Of a stretch of DNA of 64,000 nucleotides, positions 33,096 to 44,430 are shown piece by piece; position 1 is the first letter of the stretch; the number at the start of each line of letters is the position of its first letter. The DNA is from Macrotis lagotis (taxonomy: Eukaryota > Chordata > Mammalia > Peramelemorphia > Peramelidae): positions 19,319,207 through 19,383,206 of the forward strand of contig NC_133665.1 in the NCBI RefSeq assembly GCF_037893015.1, read 5' to 3'. Made by a program: the position numbers and the translations under genes. The notes beneath the pieces are model-generated. The model was given only the letters and a program-made list of their open reading frames with translations, did not search any database and was not told where the DNA came from.

Positions 33096-34921
33096 CATAC
33101 ACTTTATATAATGGATCAACTTACATATTTAAGACTATTATTTGACCACAGCTATTTTGGCTGAATTGACCAAATTGATATGTTGTTGACATAGCCTTAA
33201 TAACTTTCAACAATTTTTACTCAAGTTGATTTTTTATTCAGACTGAAACTGTAACTTCTGACTTTCTAAATGATGACTTCAGATTTTCTAAATGATGTTA
33301 TTCTATTAAAATAAGTACTTTATAAAGATAGCTGAAATTTCACTCATATGCACAGCAGACCATTGTATACATTCACTCCATTTGAAGGTATACCAAAATT
33401 TTTTCTATTTCCTGCAGTGAATCTTTTAGTGAAGTTGAACTGAGCAGAACATTTGGAAAAATATAACATATCATTTTTTACCCCCCAACAACTTGTATTG
33501 AGAAATGATTTAACCGTGTATTCTGCAACTAGTTTTCTTGTGATAAAATTGCCAAGTAAGCCAACTCTCTGTCAGCAGATAAGGATCTGGAGATGGCCAT
33601 ATTTACTTTGGTTTCATAAATAACAATTTTTTTGGAATCAGAAAGGGACTAAGTAACTGAAATTACAAATTAGTAAGTCTGATTCTAAAAACACAGTCCT
33701 ATAAAGCTTCTAAAGGAAGAGTGACACCCTCCTCCCCACCATCCTTCACCAAAAGAGTGACCCAGAGATAGGGTGGTACTCTTTGATTTAATTTGGCTGA
33801 TGTAGTTGTATTGTGCTGGTCACTGCTGCTGAAGCCAAAAGAATAATTTCTTCCTTTGTGGGCAGTTATAATTAATCCATTCAGGTTAAATTTCTGAAGG
33901 ATTAAAGATTAAAGATGAAGAACAAAGATTTGTAAATAGTAGAGTATGGCTTGAGTATTTTTTTTACTAGACTAACATTTCAAAATTTACATTGATAACC
34001 GATTCTTAACTTAGGGTCCATGAACTTTTTTTTAAAAAATATTTTGGTAATTATATTTTAATAGAATTGATTTCCTTCATAATCCTAGGTATTATATTTT
34101 ATGCATTTAACAATGTTGTTCTGAGAAAAGGTCTATCTGTAGGTTTCATCAGACTGCTAAAGGGGTCATGATACTAAAAAGTTAATAACTCCTCACTTTT
34201 TATCCCTCTTTCCTTTTTTCTTTCTCTTTTTTGCATTCTAATTCTCCCCATCCCAAGTTAATTAGCCATAATAGCTTTAAATTATTTATTATAGTTACGA
34301 AATAAAGTTTTATCTTTCCATTCTTAATTTTAAAATTGTGACTTTAATCTCTGTTCTGTGTATATCTTTTTAAAGCCTAACTGTATTGTTACTTTTTACT
34401 AATGTAAGCCTTCTAATAATTTTTTCCACATTTTAAAATTATCATCCTGGTCCTCTTAAATTCTCTCACCAGTTCCTCAGATTCCTTGTATCTTTGCCCA
34501 TAGTTTGCTACTTTGCAGATTTTGTTCATGCTTGCCTTAGCCCAAAGTTCCCCACATGCTTCATTCTTTCCCTTTTCCCCCCACTGCCTTCAAAATACAT
34601 ATTTTCTTAGTGAAGCTAATCTCAGTTTAATCTAATTACTGCAAATTGTGGATGAATTTCTCATCTGTAAAATGAATATGGTTGGAATCTCTATACAATC
34701 TCTAAAATGCTTCATACCTCTAAATGGGTAATCCTGAGTCCCAGAGGTGTGCTGGAGCTAACTTGAACCAGTGTACAAGAGTGGATTGTTAAATTTTTAG
34801 TGTATTCTCACCTTAAAAATTAGCAAATGCTACAAATCAAGGCTTGATTTATTGTTTTATTGATTGTCTAAATTTGAGAAAGTAATAGAGAAAATACTAA
34901 TGCATATTAAACTTAAAAGTA
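31965..34921. other. Intergenic DNA, no gene; (TA)n at 33026-33102
   Basis: Three kilobases of AT-rich sequence. A TA-rich microsatellite with TATG and TACA interruptions occupies 33026-33102. An old repeat-like piece lies at 32636-32730 ('caaggcactgtgccctg ... aaagaacttacaact'). No exon-like ORF is seen. Confidence 0.5.
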
Positions 34922-34937
34922 TGATATCTATATCTTT

Positions 34938-35089
34938 TTTTTTTTAGGGTTTTGCAAGGCAAACGGGGTTAAGTGGCTTGCCCAAGGCCACACGGCTAGG
35001 TAATTATTAAGTGTCTGAGACCGGATTTGAACCCAGGTACTCCTGACTCCAGGGCCGGTGCTTTATCCACTATGCCACCTAGCTGCCCC
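34938..35089 (-). repeat. WSINE-type SINE, reverse
   Basis: Well-preserved reverse copy. Flanked by tgatatctatatcttt at 34922-34937 and 35090-35105 (16-bp target duplication, identical). Confidence 0.94.
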
Positions 35090-35106
35090 TGATATCTATA
35101 TCTTTA

Positions 35107-35156
35107 TATCTATCTATCTATCTATCTCTATCTATCTATCTATCTATCTATCTATC

Positions 35157-35203
<47 letters not shown>

Positions 35204-35213
35204 ATCTATCTAT
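35107..35213. repeat. (TCTA)n microsatellite
   Basis: About 25 tetranucleotide units with a few interruptions, abutting the target duplication of the SINE. The serine/isoleucine/tyrosine-rich ORF over it is a repeat translation. Confidence 0.96.
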
Positions 35214-35631
35214 TTGTGTGTATGTTTATTTTTTTCCTGGAGAGCTAATTATTAAACATTTGCCAGCATATTCTTGCCTTTGACTAATAGATGACCAACA
35301 CTCAGCACTTATTGTTAAAACAAGCAACTCTCTTGAATAGACTATCCTATGATATGGGCAATATATTTTGGTGAGGTGGATGGTATCCCTTGAAACATAT
35401 CACTTGCTTGCTCCTTCTGAGCTTGTGTGTAAGACCAGGCCTGTATAAGATGGAAGGAAGAAGAAACCTTTGAGACTGGGGAGACCTTTGTCTTAAAACA
35501 TCTTCAATAAATGTGAAAAAGTCTAGTTTTAGAATAAAGAGTTACTTTGCTCTAATCCAAACACAACTTTGTATTCTAGTATATCCCGAGTATATACAGG
35601 AGAGTCAACTTTCAGAAGACCCAGACTATGA
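35214..35631. other. Intergenic DNA, nothing recognised
   Basis: Unique sequence up to the L1 target site. AATAAA occurs at about 35507 and 35535 without other LTR features. Confidence 0.45.
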
Positions 35632-35647
35632 CCACCTCCTGCTTTTT
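35632..35647. repeat. L1 target-site duplication, left copy
   Basis: CCACCTCCTGCTTTTT, repeated exactly at 40356-40371. The joined empty site reads CTTTTT^AAAAAA, the preferred L1 endonuclease cut. Confidence 0.93.
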
Positions 35648-35652
35648 TTTTT

Positions 35653-35708
35653 AGCATGTTTTGATCTGTATTCATATTTCATAGTTCTTTCTCTGAATGT
35701 GTATGACA
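35653..35708 (-). other. 56-nt 3' transduction attached to the L1
   Basis: Lies between the outer T run (35643-35652) and the inner T run (35709-35715) that marks the L1's own 3' end. Other L1 copies in the window go straight from T run to target duplication. On the minus strand it ends AATACAGATCAAAACATGCT before the outer poly(A), with AATACA as a possible weak polyadenylation signal. It should derive from DNA downstream of the source L1. Confidence 0.75.
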
Positions 35709-35965
35709 TTTTTTTAATTTAAATTTATTTTTAATAAAGATATTATTTGAATTTTACATTTTCCCCCAATCTTGCTCCCCCCCCCCCACAGAGAGCACTC
35801 TGTCAGTCTTTACTTTGTTTCCATGTTGTGCCTTGATCCAAATTGGGTGTGATGAGAGAGAAATCATATCCTTAAAGAGAAGAGAAGTCTAAGAGGTAAC
35901 AAGATCAGACAATAAGTTATCTGTTTTTTTTTTCTAAATTAAAGGGAATAGTCCTTGCACTTTGT

Positions 35966-38900
35966 TCAAACTCCACAGCTCCTTATGTGGATACAGATGG
36001 TATTCTCCTTTGCAGACAGCCCAAAATTGTTCCTGATTGTTGCCCTGATGGAATGAGCAAGTCCTTCAAGGTTGAACATCACTCCCATGGTTGCTGTTAG
36101 GGTGTACAGTGTTTTTCTGGTTCTGCTCATCTCACTCAGCATCAGTTCATGCAAATCCCTCCAGGGTTCCCTGAAATCCTGTCCCTCCTGGTTTCTAATA
36201 GAACAATAGTGTTCCATGACATACATATACCACAGTTTGCTAAGCCATTCCCCAATTGAAGGACATTTACTTGATTTCCAATTCTTTGCCACCACAAACA
36301 AGGCTGCTATAAATATTTTTGTACAAGTAATGTTTTAACCCTTTTTCCTCATCTCTTCAGGGTATAGACCCAGTAGTGGTATTGCTGGGTCAAAGGGTAT
36401 GCACATTTTTGTTGCCCTTTGGGCATAGTTCCAAATAGCTCTCCAGAAGGGTTGGATGAATTCACAGCTCCACCAACAGTGTAATAGTGTCCCAGAATTC
36501 CCACATCCCTTCCAACAATGATCATTATCCTTCCTGGTCATACTGGCCAATCTGAGAGGTGTGAGGTGGTACCTCAGAGAAGCTTTAATTTGCATTTCTC
36601 TAATAATTAATGATTTAGAGCATTTTTTCATATGGCTATAGATTACTTTGATCTCCTCATCTGTAAATTGCCTTTGCATATCCTTTGACCATTTGTCAAT
36701 TGGGGAATGGCTTTTTGTTTTAAAAATATGACTCAGTTCTCTGTATATTTTAGAAATGAGCCCTTTGTCAGAATCATTAGTTGTAAAGATTGTTTCCCAA
36801 TTTACTACATTTCTTTTGATCTTGGTTACAATGGTTTTATCTGTGTAAAAATTTTTAATTTAATGTAATCGAAATCATCTAATTGGATTTTGGTGATGTT
36901 CTCCAACTCTTCCTTAGTCATAAACTGCTCCCCTTTCCATAGATCTGACAGGTAGACTAGTCCTTGATCTTCTAATTTGCTTATAGTATTGTTTTTTATG
37001 TCCATGTCCTGTAACCATTTGGATCTTATCTTGGTAAAGGGTGTAAGGTGTTGGTCTAATCTAAGTTTCTTCCATACTAACTTCCAATTTTCCCAGCAAT
37101 TTTTATCAAAGAGGGAGTTTTTATCCCAATGGCCAGACTCTTTGGGTTTATCAAACAGCAGCTTACTATAATCATCTCCTGCTTTTACACCTAGTCTATT
37201 CCACTAGTCCACCACTCTATTTCTTAGCCAATACCAAACAGTTTTGATGACTGATGCTTTATAATATAATTTTAGATCAGGTAGGGCTAAGCCACCTTCT
37301 TTTGCACTTTTTTTCATTAAGCTCCTGGCAATTCTTGACTTTTTATTTCTCCATATGAATTTACTTACAATTTTTTCTAACTCGTTAAAGTAATTTTTTG
37401 GAATTTTGATTGGTAGGTCACTAAACAGATCGTTTAGTTTTGGTAGAATTGTCATTTTTATTATATTAGCTCTACCTATCCATGAGCAGTTGATATTTGC
37501 CCAGTTATTTAAATCTAATTTAATTTGTGTGAGTAGTGTTTTATAATTGTTTTCAAAAAGATTGTGAGTCTGTCTTGGCAAATAGACTCCCAAATATTTT
37601 ATATTGTCTGAGGGTACTTTGAATGGGATTTCTCTTTCTAGCTCTTCCTGCTGTTTCTTGCTAGACATATATAGAAAAGTTGAGGATTTATGAGGGTTTA
37701 TTTTATAACCTGCAACTTTACTAAAATTGCTTATTGTTTCCAGTAGTTTTTTAGATGATTTCTTGGTATTCTCTAGGTAGATCATCATATCATCTGCAAA
37801 GAGTGAGAGTTTTGTCTCTTCCTTCTCAATTCTAATTCCTTTAATTTCTTTATCTTCTCTAATTGCTGCTGCTAACATTTCTAATACAATATTAAATAGT
37901 AGTGGTGATAATGGGCATCCTTGTTTCACCCCTGATCTTATTGGGAATGGCTCTAGCCTCTCCCCATTGAATATAATGCTTGTTGATGGTTTCAGGTAGA
38001 TACTGCTAATTATTTTAAGGAACAGTCTATTTATTCCTACACTCTCTAGTGTTTTTAATAGGAATGGATGCTGTATTTTGTCAAAAGCTTTTTCAGCATC
38101 TATTGATATGATCATATGATTCCTGATAGGTTTGTTGTTGATATAATTGACTATACTAACAGTTTTCCTAATATTGAACCAACCCTGCATTCCTGGAATA
38201 AATCCTACTTGATCATAATGTATTATCCTAGTGATGACCTGTTGTAATCATTTTGCTAAGATTTTATTTAGAATTTTTGCATCTATATTCATCAGGGAGA
38301 TGGGTCTATAATTTTCTTTCTCTGTTTTAACTCTTCCTGGTTTAGGTAACAGTACCATATTGGTTTTGTAGAAAGAGGCAGAGTTCCATCTTTCCCTATT
38401 TTTCCAAAGAGTTTATATAGGATTGGAACCAATTGTTTCTTAAATGTTTGGTAGAATTCACTAGTGAATCCATCAGGCCCTGGAGATTTTTTTTTAGGGA
38501 GTTCAATAATGGCTTGCTGAATTTCTTGTTCTGAGATAGGGTTGTTTAGGTATTTAATCTCTTTTTCATTTAACCTGGGCAACTTATATTTTTGTACATA
38601 TTCATCCGTTTCACTTAGATTATCAAATTTATTGGCATAGAGTTGGGCAAAATAGTTTTGAATTATTACTTTAATTTCCTCCTCATTGATGGTGAGTTCA
38701 CCTTTTTCATTTATGATACTAGCAATTTGGTTTTCTTTCTTTTTTTTAATCAAATTGACCAGAGGTTTATCAATTTTATTGGTTTTTTCATAATACCAAC
38801 TTTTGGTTTTATTTATTAATTCAATAGGTTTTTTTGCTTTCAATTTTATTAATTTCTCCTTTAATTTTTAGAATTTCTAATTTGGTACTTAATTGGGGAT

Positions 38901-39969
38901 TTTTGATTTGTTCTTTCTCTAACTTTTTTAGTTGCATGTTTAGTTCATTGATTTCCTCTTTCTCCAATTTATTCATATAAGCATTTAGAGCTATAATATC
39001 TCCCCTGAGAGTTGCTTTGAATGAATCCCATAGGTTTTGGTATGTTGTTTCATTATTATCATTATCTATTATAAAATGGTTAATTCTTTCTATAATTTGT
39101 TTTTTGGTCCACTCATTTTTTAAAATGAGGTTATTCAGTTTCCAATTTGTTCTGGGTCTATATCTCCTTGGCCCTGTATTGCATATAACTTTGATTGCAT
39201 TGTGATCTGAGAAAGATGTATTCACTATTTCTGCCTTTCTGCAGTCGACCATTAGGTTTTTATGTCCTATTACATGGTCAATTTTTGTATAAGTTCCATG
39301 TACTGCAGAGAAAAAGGTATATTCCTTCCTATCCCCATTCAGTTTCCTCCATAAGTCTACCATATCTAATTTTTCTAACAATCTATTTACCTCCCTAATT
39401 TCTTTCTTGTTTGTTTTATGATGTGATTTATCTAGATCTGATAGTGGGAGGTTGAGGTCTCCCACTAGTAGAGTTTTGCTGTCTATGTCTTACTGTAATT
39501 CTTTCAGCTTCTCCTCTAAGAATTTGGGTGCTGTCCCACTGGGTGCATATATTTTCAATATTGAAATGACTTTATTGTCTATGGTACCTTTTAGGAGGAT
39601 AAAGTTTCCTTCCTTATCTCTTTTAAGGCTATCTATTTTTGCTGCTGCTTTGTCTGAGATAAGGATTGCTACTCCTGCTTTTTTTACTTCAGCTGAAGCA
39701 AAATATATTTTGCTCCAACTTTTTACCTTTACTCTATATGTATCTCTCTGCTTCAAATGAGTTTCTTGTAAGCAGCATATTGTAGGATTCTGGTTTTTAA
39801 TCCACTCTGCTATTTGCTTACGTTTTAAGGGAGAGTTCATCCCATTCACATTCAAGGTTATGATTACTAATTCCTTATTGCCATCTGTGCTATCTTCCCT
39901 CTGTTTGGATTTTTTCCCCTTTCCCCTTCTTTTATCCCTATTCCCTAGTCTTTTGTTTCTGAAAACCAC
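35966..39969 (-). pseudogene. L1 ORF2 (endonuclease and reverse transcriptase), inactivated
   Basis: The order matches L1 ORF2. The endonuclease runs from 39969 (TLNVNGMNSPLKRKQIAEW, then CCLQETHLK, and SDHNAIK near 39200). Linker and finger region follow at 38843-38292. The reverse transcriptase is at 38190-37204 with SIDAEKAFDKIQHPF, QGCPLSPLLFN and the catalytic FADD at 37789-37800. The C-terminal cysteine-rich region lies at 36679-35966 (CWKGCGNSGTLLHCWWSC). Damage: stop TAA at 39490-39492, frameshifts near 38840 and 38385, stop TGA at 38248-38250 and stop TAG at 37204-37206, where the 46.5-kb copy still has Gln. Intact catalytic motifs between the breaks suggest fairly recent death. Confidence 0.9.
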
Positions 39970-39984
39970 CCCCTTCAGTGTTTT

Positions 39985-40110
39985 TGCCCTCCTATATCAC
40001 AGCCTCCCCTTTCTTTCCCCTTTCCCTTTTTCCCTTCCCTTGCTTTTATTATTTCCCCTTATTTCCCCCACTCCCCTTCCCTTTCTCCGTCCCCCTTCCC
40101 CTTTTCCCCT
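39985..40110 (-). repeat. Polypurine spacer of the L1
   Basis: On the minus strand nearly pure G/A ('gggaaaaagggaaagggg' type), immediately upstream of ORF2. The edge 'ggctgtgatata' resembles 'ggctgagatatt' in the spacer of the half-L1 at 22560-24960 (near 23090), so it is probably the inter-ORF spacer. Confidence 0.6.
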
Positions 40111-40336
40111 TTTAATACTTGAAAGGTTAGATGTTTTATAAGTTAACTGAGTATGTGTAGGTTGACTTTAAGCCAAATCTGATGAGAAGATTCAGGTGTT
40201 TCTCCTCTGCTCCCTTCTTCCCCACTATTACCATAGGTTTTTTGTACCTCTTAGTGTAATTCTTTTAAGAGGTTTATTTCATGTGATAGATGGGGGAGAG
40301 ATCAGGTGACTTTAGAACTGTGCCTGTCTTCTCTCT

Positions 40337-40353
40337 GCCATCTTGGCCGGAAG
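40337..40353 (-). promoter_or_regulatory. YY1 and ETS motifs at the L1 5' end
   Basis: GCCATCTTGG (40337-40346; CCAAGATGGC on the element's strand) is a YY1 site. CCGGAAG (40347-40353) is an ETS core. They sit in the first 20 nt of the element, as the YY1 site does in human L1, where it positions transcription initiation. Confidence 0.6.
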
Positions 40354-40371
40354 TCCCACCTCCTGCTTTTT

Positions 40372-41874
40372 AAAAAAGGAAAGACACTAGTTCTTTTATT
40401 TATAACTCCTGGAATGTTCAGATGAGATTTCAATAGGTCCTTGCTCCTTTTATCTCCTCTTAATTTATGCTCCCTAGATACTTTTCCCATTCCAGCTTCT
40501 ACTCTCTTAAGGCCCATATCTCATTTTTCTGGGGGGGGGTTAGGCTGAAACTCATTGTTGTCTTAGCTTCCCTAAGTTACTGTTTTCACCATGTCCTAGC
40601 CTCAGGAAAACCAATTCCAATCTCAGGAATAGCTTAGTTCTGTATATATGATTTGTTTATCATATGGTCCAGGGCTTGTGAAATATGATCATCTATTCAC
40701 AGCTTAAAAGAGGAATATTTTTTCTTCTCTTTCAAATTATACAACATGGGGAGTCATTTCTTTTGCTTTAATATGAGGCCACCCATGACTGTATCTTTGG
40801 CAGAGAAATTCCATATAAGAATTGGAATTCAGGGTTATTCAGACATTTCCAAATAATATGATAATTGGGTTTTTGTTTTAATCTTTAAGTGTTTTAAATA
40901 CTTTTATATCTTTTTTCTGAATACAAATTCAAAATTGTCAATTAGATTCTCAGCTCCTCTAGGGCATCAATATTTTCTAATTCTTTTGAGCTACTATTCA
41001 GCACCTAGTACTGCATTTGGCAAATATTAAACAGCTAATTCTCTCCCTCTTGATTGGTTTTAGTTATCTCCTGTGAGGGTAAATACCCGATAGGAGGTTT
41101 AAGTACTGACTTCTTGGTATTAGAGATAAAATACCATATTTGATCATGGATATAATATCAGATCAGTGAAAGAGAAGAATACAGTTTTCAATACATCTTG
41201 AATAGAAAATGCCACTGTATGGAAATGCTTAAGTTGATTACATTTTAAAGATAAAATTTGTACATGTAAATTAAATTAATTTTGTAAATTAAAATCATGT
41301 TTTATGTATCCATTTAAAATAAATTTTATGCATATGTACAGAAATGAATTTGTGAAGTTATTATTTTTATTGCCTCTCTAAATGTTTTAGGAAATAGAAC
41401 AAAAGAATTGGTTAGACTTCAATGACAAATGGAAATCTTTATTAATTCCCTTTATTAGAACATAACAGATTTATTTAGATTGGATTGCCTCTGTGAGCTG
41501 ATGTAGTCATCAATAAGAAGTTCTCTTTGTCTGAATAATTCTTCCAAATGTTGGCAAATTAAATCCTAAGAGATGATTCTAAATAATTTCTTAAAATATT
41601 TCTTATGTAATAGAAAAATGAAAAAATACATGCAAATGCAAACACATTTTATGGATTATATTACTGAGCAATGCTTTTTCAGCCTTGCCTACAGCACTCT
41701 GACTCTCTGATGCTCAGTCTAGTTTCTGATGACTCAATAAGTCAGTTAGTATTTGCTGTCCCCATGCTCAAGAAGCTTACATTCAATTGGGTGAAGACAA
41801 CACATTGAAGGAATATGAAAATGGAAGGGTAGAAGGTGGAAGGCCCTCAAAAGGGGAAATGATAGAGTAGAATA
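40372..41874. other. Intergenic DNA, nothing recognised
   Basis: AT-rich unique sequence. 'atgctcaagaagcttacattcaattgg' (41766-41792) looks like a fragment of an ancient repeat. Confidence 0.5.
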
Positions 41875-42224
41875 GATATGTATACTTTTATGTATGTATA
41901 GACATGCATGCTTTATGTATATGTATAGATAATTTGTGTATGGATATGTACTTTGTATATAGAGATATGTATACTTTAATGTGCATATAGAGAGATTTAA
42001 TGTGTAAAATATATATTATAAAGATATGCATACTTTTGAATATATATAAATTTTAATATATGTATATTTTCATATATATGTGGTTTTAAGTTTTGTATAG
42101 ATATGTATGCTTTTATGTGTTTGTGTATAGATTTTTATTATATTTCTGTTCTTTAACATATATGCTTAACCATTTACTTTTGTATATACAGATATGTATA
42201 TGCATATACACACATACATGTTTA

Positions 42225-42410
42225 GTTTCTTTCAATTGTGTCTGACTGGGATTTTCTTGGCAAAGATACTATTGTGGTTTGCCATTTCCTTCTCCAGCTC
42301 ATTTTCCAGTTGAGGAAATTGAGGCAGATAGCATTTAAATGATTTTTTCAGGGTCACACAGCTAATAAGTGCCTGAAGTCATATTTGAACTCAAGGCCCA
42401 ACCCTTCATC
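42225..42410 (-). repeat. MAR1-like SINE, reverse, inside the array (copy 1)
   Basis: Contains 'ttcttggcaaagatac', 'ggtttgccatttccttctcc' and 'cagggtcacacagctaataag'. It has the unusual segment 'atagcatttaaatgatt' where the family has 'acagggttaagtgactt'. Confidence 0.75.
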
Positions 42411-42424
42411 TAACTGTGTGCATG

Positions 42425-42456
<32 letters not shown>

Positions 42457-42650
42457 GACACACAGACACACATGTATGCATACACTAAAATACTTTTATG
42501 TGTCTGTTTATGTATTATGTGAGAATATGCACAAATATGCATACTTTCATATAGGTATAGATAGATTTTATGTGCAGCTGTATACTTTTATATATTTATA
42601 TATGTATACTTCTATGTAACTATATATCCATTTTCCAAATAAAACTATAC

Positions 42651-42732
42651 CTTCATCCACATAAAAGTAAGTGGATATATAATATATAAAAATATACATA
42701 GCATATATATGTATAATTTTATGTGGATGAAG
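42651..42732. repeat. 16-bp perfect inverted repeat with 50-nt spacer
   Basis: cttcatccacataaaa (42651-42666) pairs exactly with ttttatgtggatgaag (42717-42732). The spacer is AT-rich. It can form a hairpin or cruciform within the array. Confidence 0.85.
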
Positions 42733-42771
<39 letters not shown>

Positions 42772-42795
42772 TTTTATTTGCATGTGTGTATTTTT

Positions 42796-43042
42796 GTTGT
42801 CATTCAGTTATTTTAGTCATGTTCAACTCTTCATGAGTCCATTTGAAGTTTTTTGGGCAAATGTACTGGAATGACTTGCCATTTCTTTCTCCAGTTCATG
42901 TTATAGCTAAAGCTACTGAGGCAAATAGCATATAAATGATTCCACAGCTAGCAAGTATCTGAGGTCAGATTTAAACTCAGGGAGATTAGTCTTCCTGACT
43001 TCAAGTGCTGCACTGTCTCCACTGTGCCACCTAGTTGCCTTC
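42796..43042 (-). repeat. MAR1-like SINE, reverse, inside the array (copy 2)
   Basis: Fuller copy ending in 'ccactgtgccacctagttgcc'. Shares the unusual 'atagcatataaatgatt' segment with copy 1, about 570 bp away in the same orientation. Confidence 0.78.
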
Positions 43043-43290
43043 ATATAGACATGTACATACACATGTATACACACATATGTTTATATCTAAGCACACACAT
43101 ATAGTTTGTGTGTACATGTATATTATATATGCACACAACATTACATAAATATGTATTTTTGAATATATATATAGATGTGTATATAGATATATATAGTAGA
43201 TTTGTTTTAAATATTTTCATGAATATATACTTCACATATTTATTTATAAGTTGCATGTTTCTATATACTTGTACAATATATATGCTTACC

Positions 43291-44234
43291 TCTATAACAA
43301 AATAACATTGTTTAATTGTTTTAAAACCAACTTGACGTTGGGACTGTTGTCATTTGCTATATTTGCCTCTGAATTACAAACTTTTCATGATCTATAATTT
43401 AAGGGGTATGAGTCAAGTGGAGGAAAATGACATGAGACGTTTGGATTTTAGGTTTGTTAAGCTTTTCTACCATCTTATGTATGCAAAAATGAAGGGTAAG
43501 TATGAGCTACAATGGAAATCACTCATCTCATCTCAATAACCAGGCTAAATTTCAGAATAAGACCTAATTGTTGGAGATAGGGGTAAAGTAGGGGAAGGAA
43601 ATGTGTTCTAATAAAAACTTGCTGATTTTGGTTGATTTTTCTGTTAAAAAGGGAGTAAGAGGAAAATTAGCTTGTATATGGATTGTGTGAAAGAGCAGAT
43701 GCTTAATAATATTCATAGAATTTGATAAAGGGACATGAAGTCTAAATTTAGTATAGTTGAACAGTACATTGCAAACCTAATATATAGAAATTATAATCTG
43801 TCAAATATTTTGGGCATACTGATGTTACTCCATGATGATAAATAGTAATAAGATGAATTGAAATTCTCAGACTTTTGGTCAACTAAATGGCAGCATTGAT
43901 GTTAGAGAGTACCTAAGAGGATATATGAATTTTTATATAGGGTTTAAGTAGTAGGAAAGAGCAAGTAATCTTTTTTTTTTTAACCCTTGAGAGAAATTAC
44001 AAAGAACAATACAGCGTATATCTTCTGGATCATTTCACTCAATTTAATTTCAATTATACTAGAGAAAAAATTTTCATATGTGTGCATATATATATGTATA
44101 CACACATATTTATGTAACTATCATATTTTATATGGATCAAATTTTTTACTGGAAAATTAAGGGGATTTCCCCCCCCCACAGATATACAGAAAGAAAGATA
44201 CATACCTCTGTGTGTCTTTGAGAGTGAAGTTTTT
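43291..44234. other. Intergenic DNA, nothing recognised
   Basis: AT-rich unique sequence with a 61-codon ORF at 43354-43539 that has no domain or context. Confidence 0.5.
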
Positions 44235-44430
44235 GTTGTTTCATCATTTCAGTTCTGTCTGACTCTTTGTGACCCTGTTTAGGATTTTGTTAAAGATACT
44301 GAAATAGGTTATCATTTTTTCCCTCCAACTCATTTTACAGATGAAGAAACTGAGGCAGATAGGGTTAAGTAATTTGCCCAGGGTCACCCAGCTAATAAGT
44401 ATCTTAGATCAAATTTGACCTGGTGTTCTA
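44235..44430 (-). repeat. MAR1-like SINE, reverse
   Basis: The stretch 'tcatttcagttctgtctgactctttgtgaccc', 'agatgaagaaactgaggcagatagggttaag', 'cccagggtcacccagctaataag' is a consensus-like copy. Confidence 0.8.

Larger units (their letters stand above)
35648..40355 (-). mobile_element. L1 with both ends preserved but no ORF1, reverse strand
   Basis: A 4.7-kb insertion between perfect 16-bp target duplications. Its minus-strand 5' end (40355 downward) starts ACTTCCGGCCAAGATGGCAG, the ETS plus YY1 opening of an L1 5'UTR. About 390 nt of leader and purine-rich spacer follow, then ORF2 directly, a 3'UTR and poly(A). There is no ORF1 between leader and ORF2, where a standard L1 has about 1 kb. A second poly(A) and 56 nt of non-L1 sequence follow the L1 tail. 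ORF2 carries several stops and frameshifts, so the copy is dead. Confidence 0.88.
41875..43290. repeat. Degenerate AT-rich array with units like 'agatatgtatacttttatgtg'
   Basis: An irregular motif of roughly 30-40 bp recurs at 41875-42220, 42470-42640 and 43043-43290. The array is broken by two reverse MAR1 copies and includes (AC)n at 42432-42472 and (TA)n at 42733-42769. ORFs rich in Tyr/Ile/Cys across it are artefacts of composition. Confidence 0.7.

Noticed and set aside
35107..35213. Regular short repeats that could suggest an array such as CRISPR
   Set aside because: Simple (TCTA)n tetranucleotide repeat with no spacers, in a mammalian genome.
39860..40141. 93-codon Pro/Leu/Phe-rich forward ORF
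   Set aside because: Antisense of the L1 polypurine spacer.
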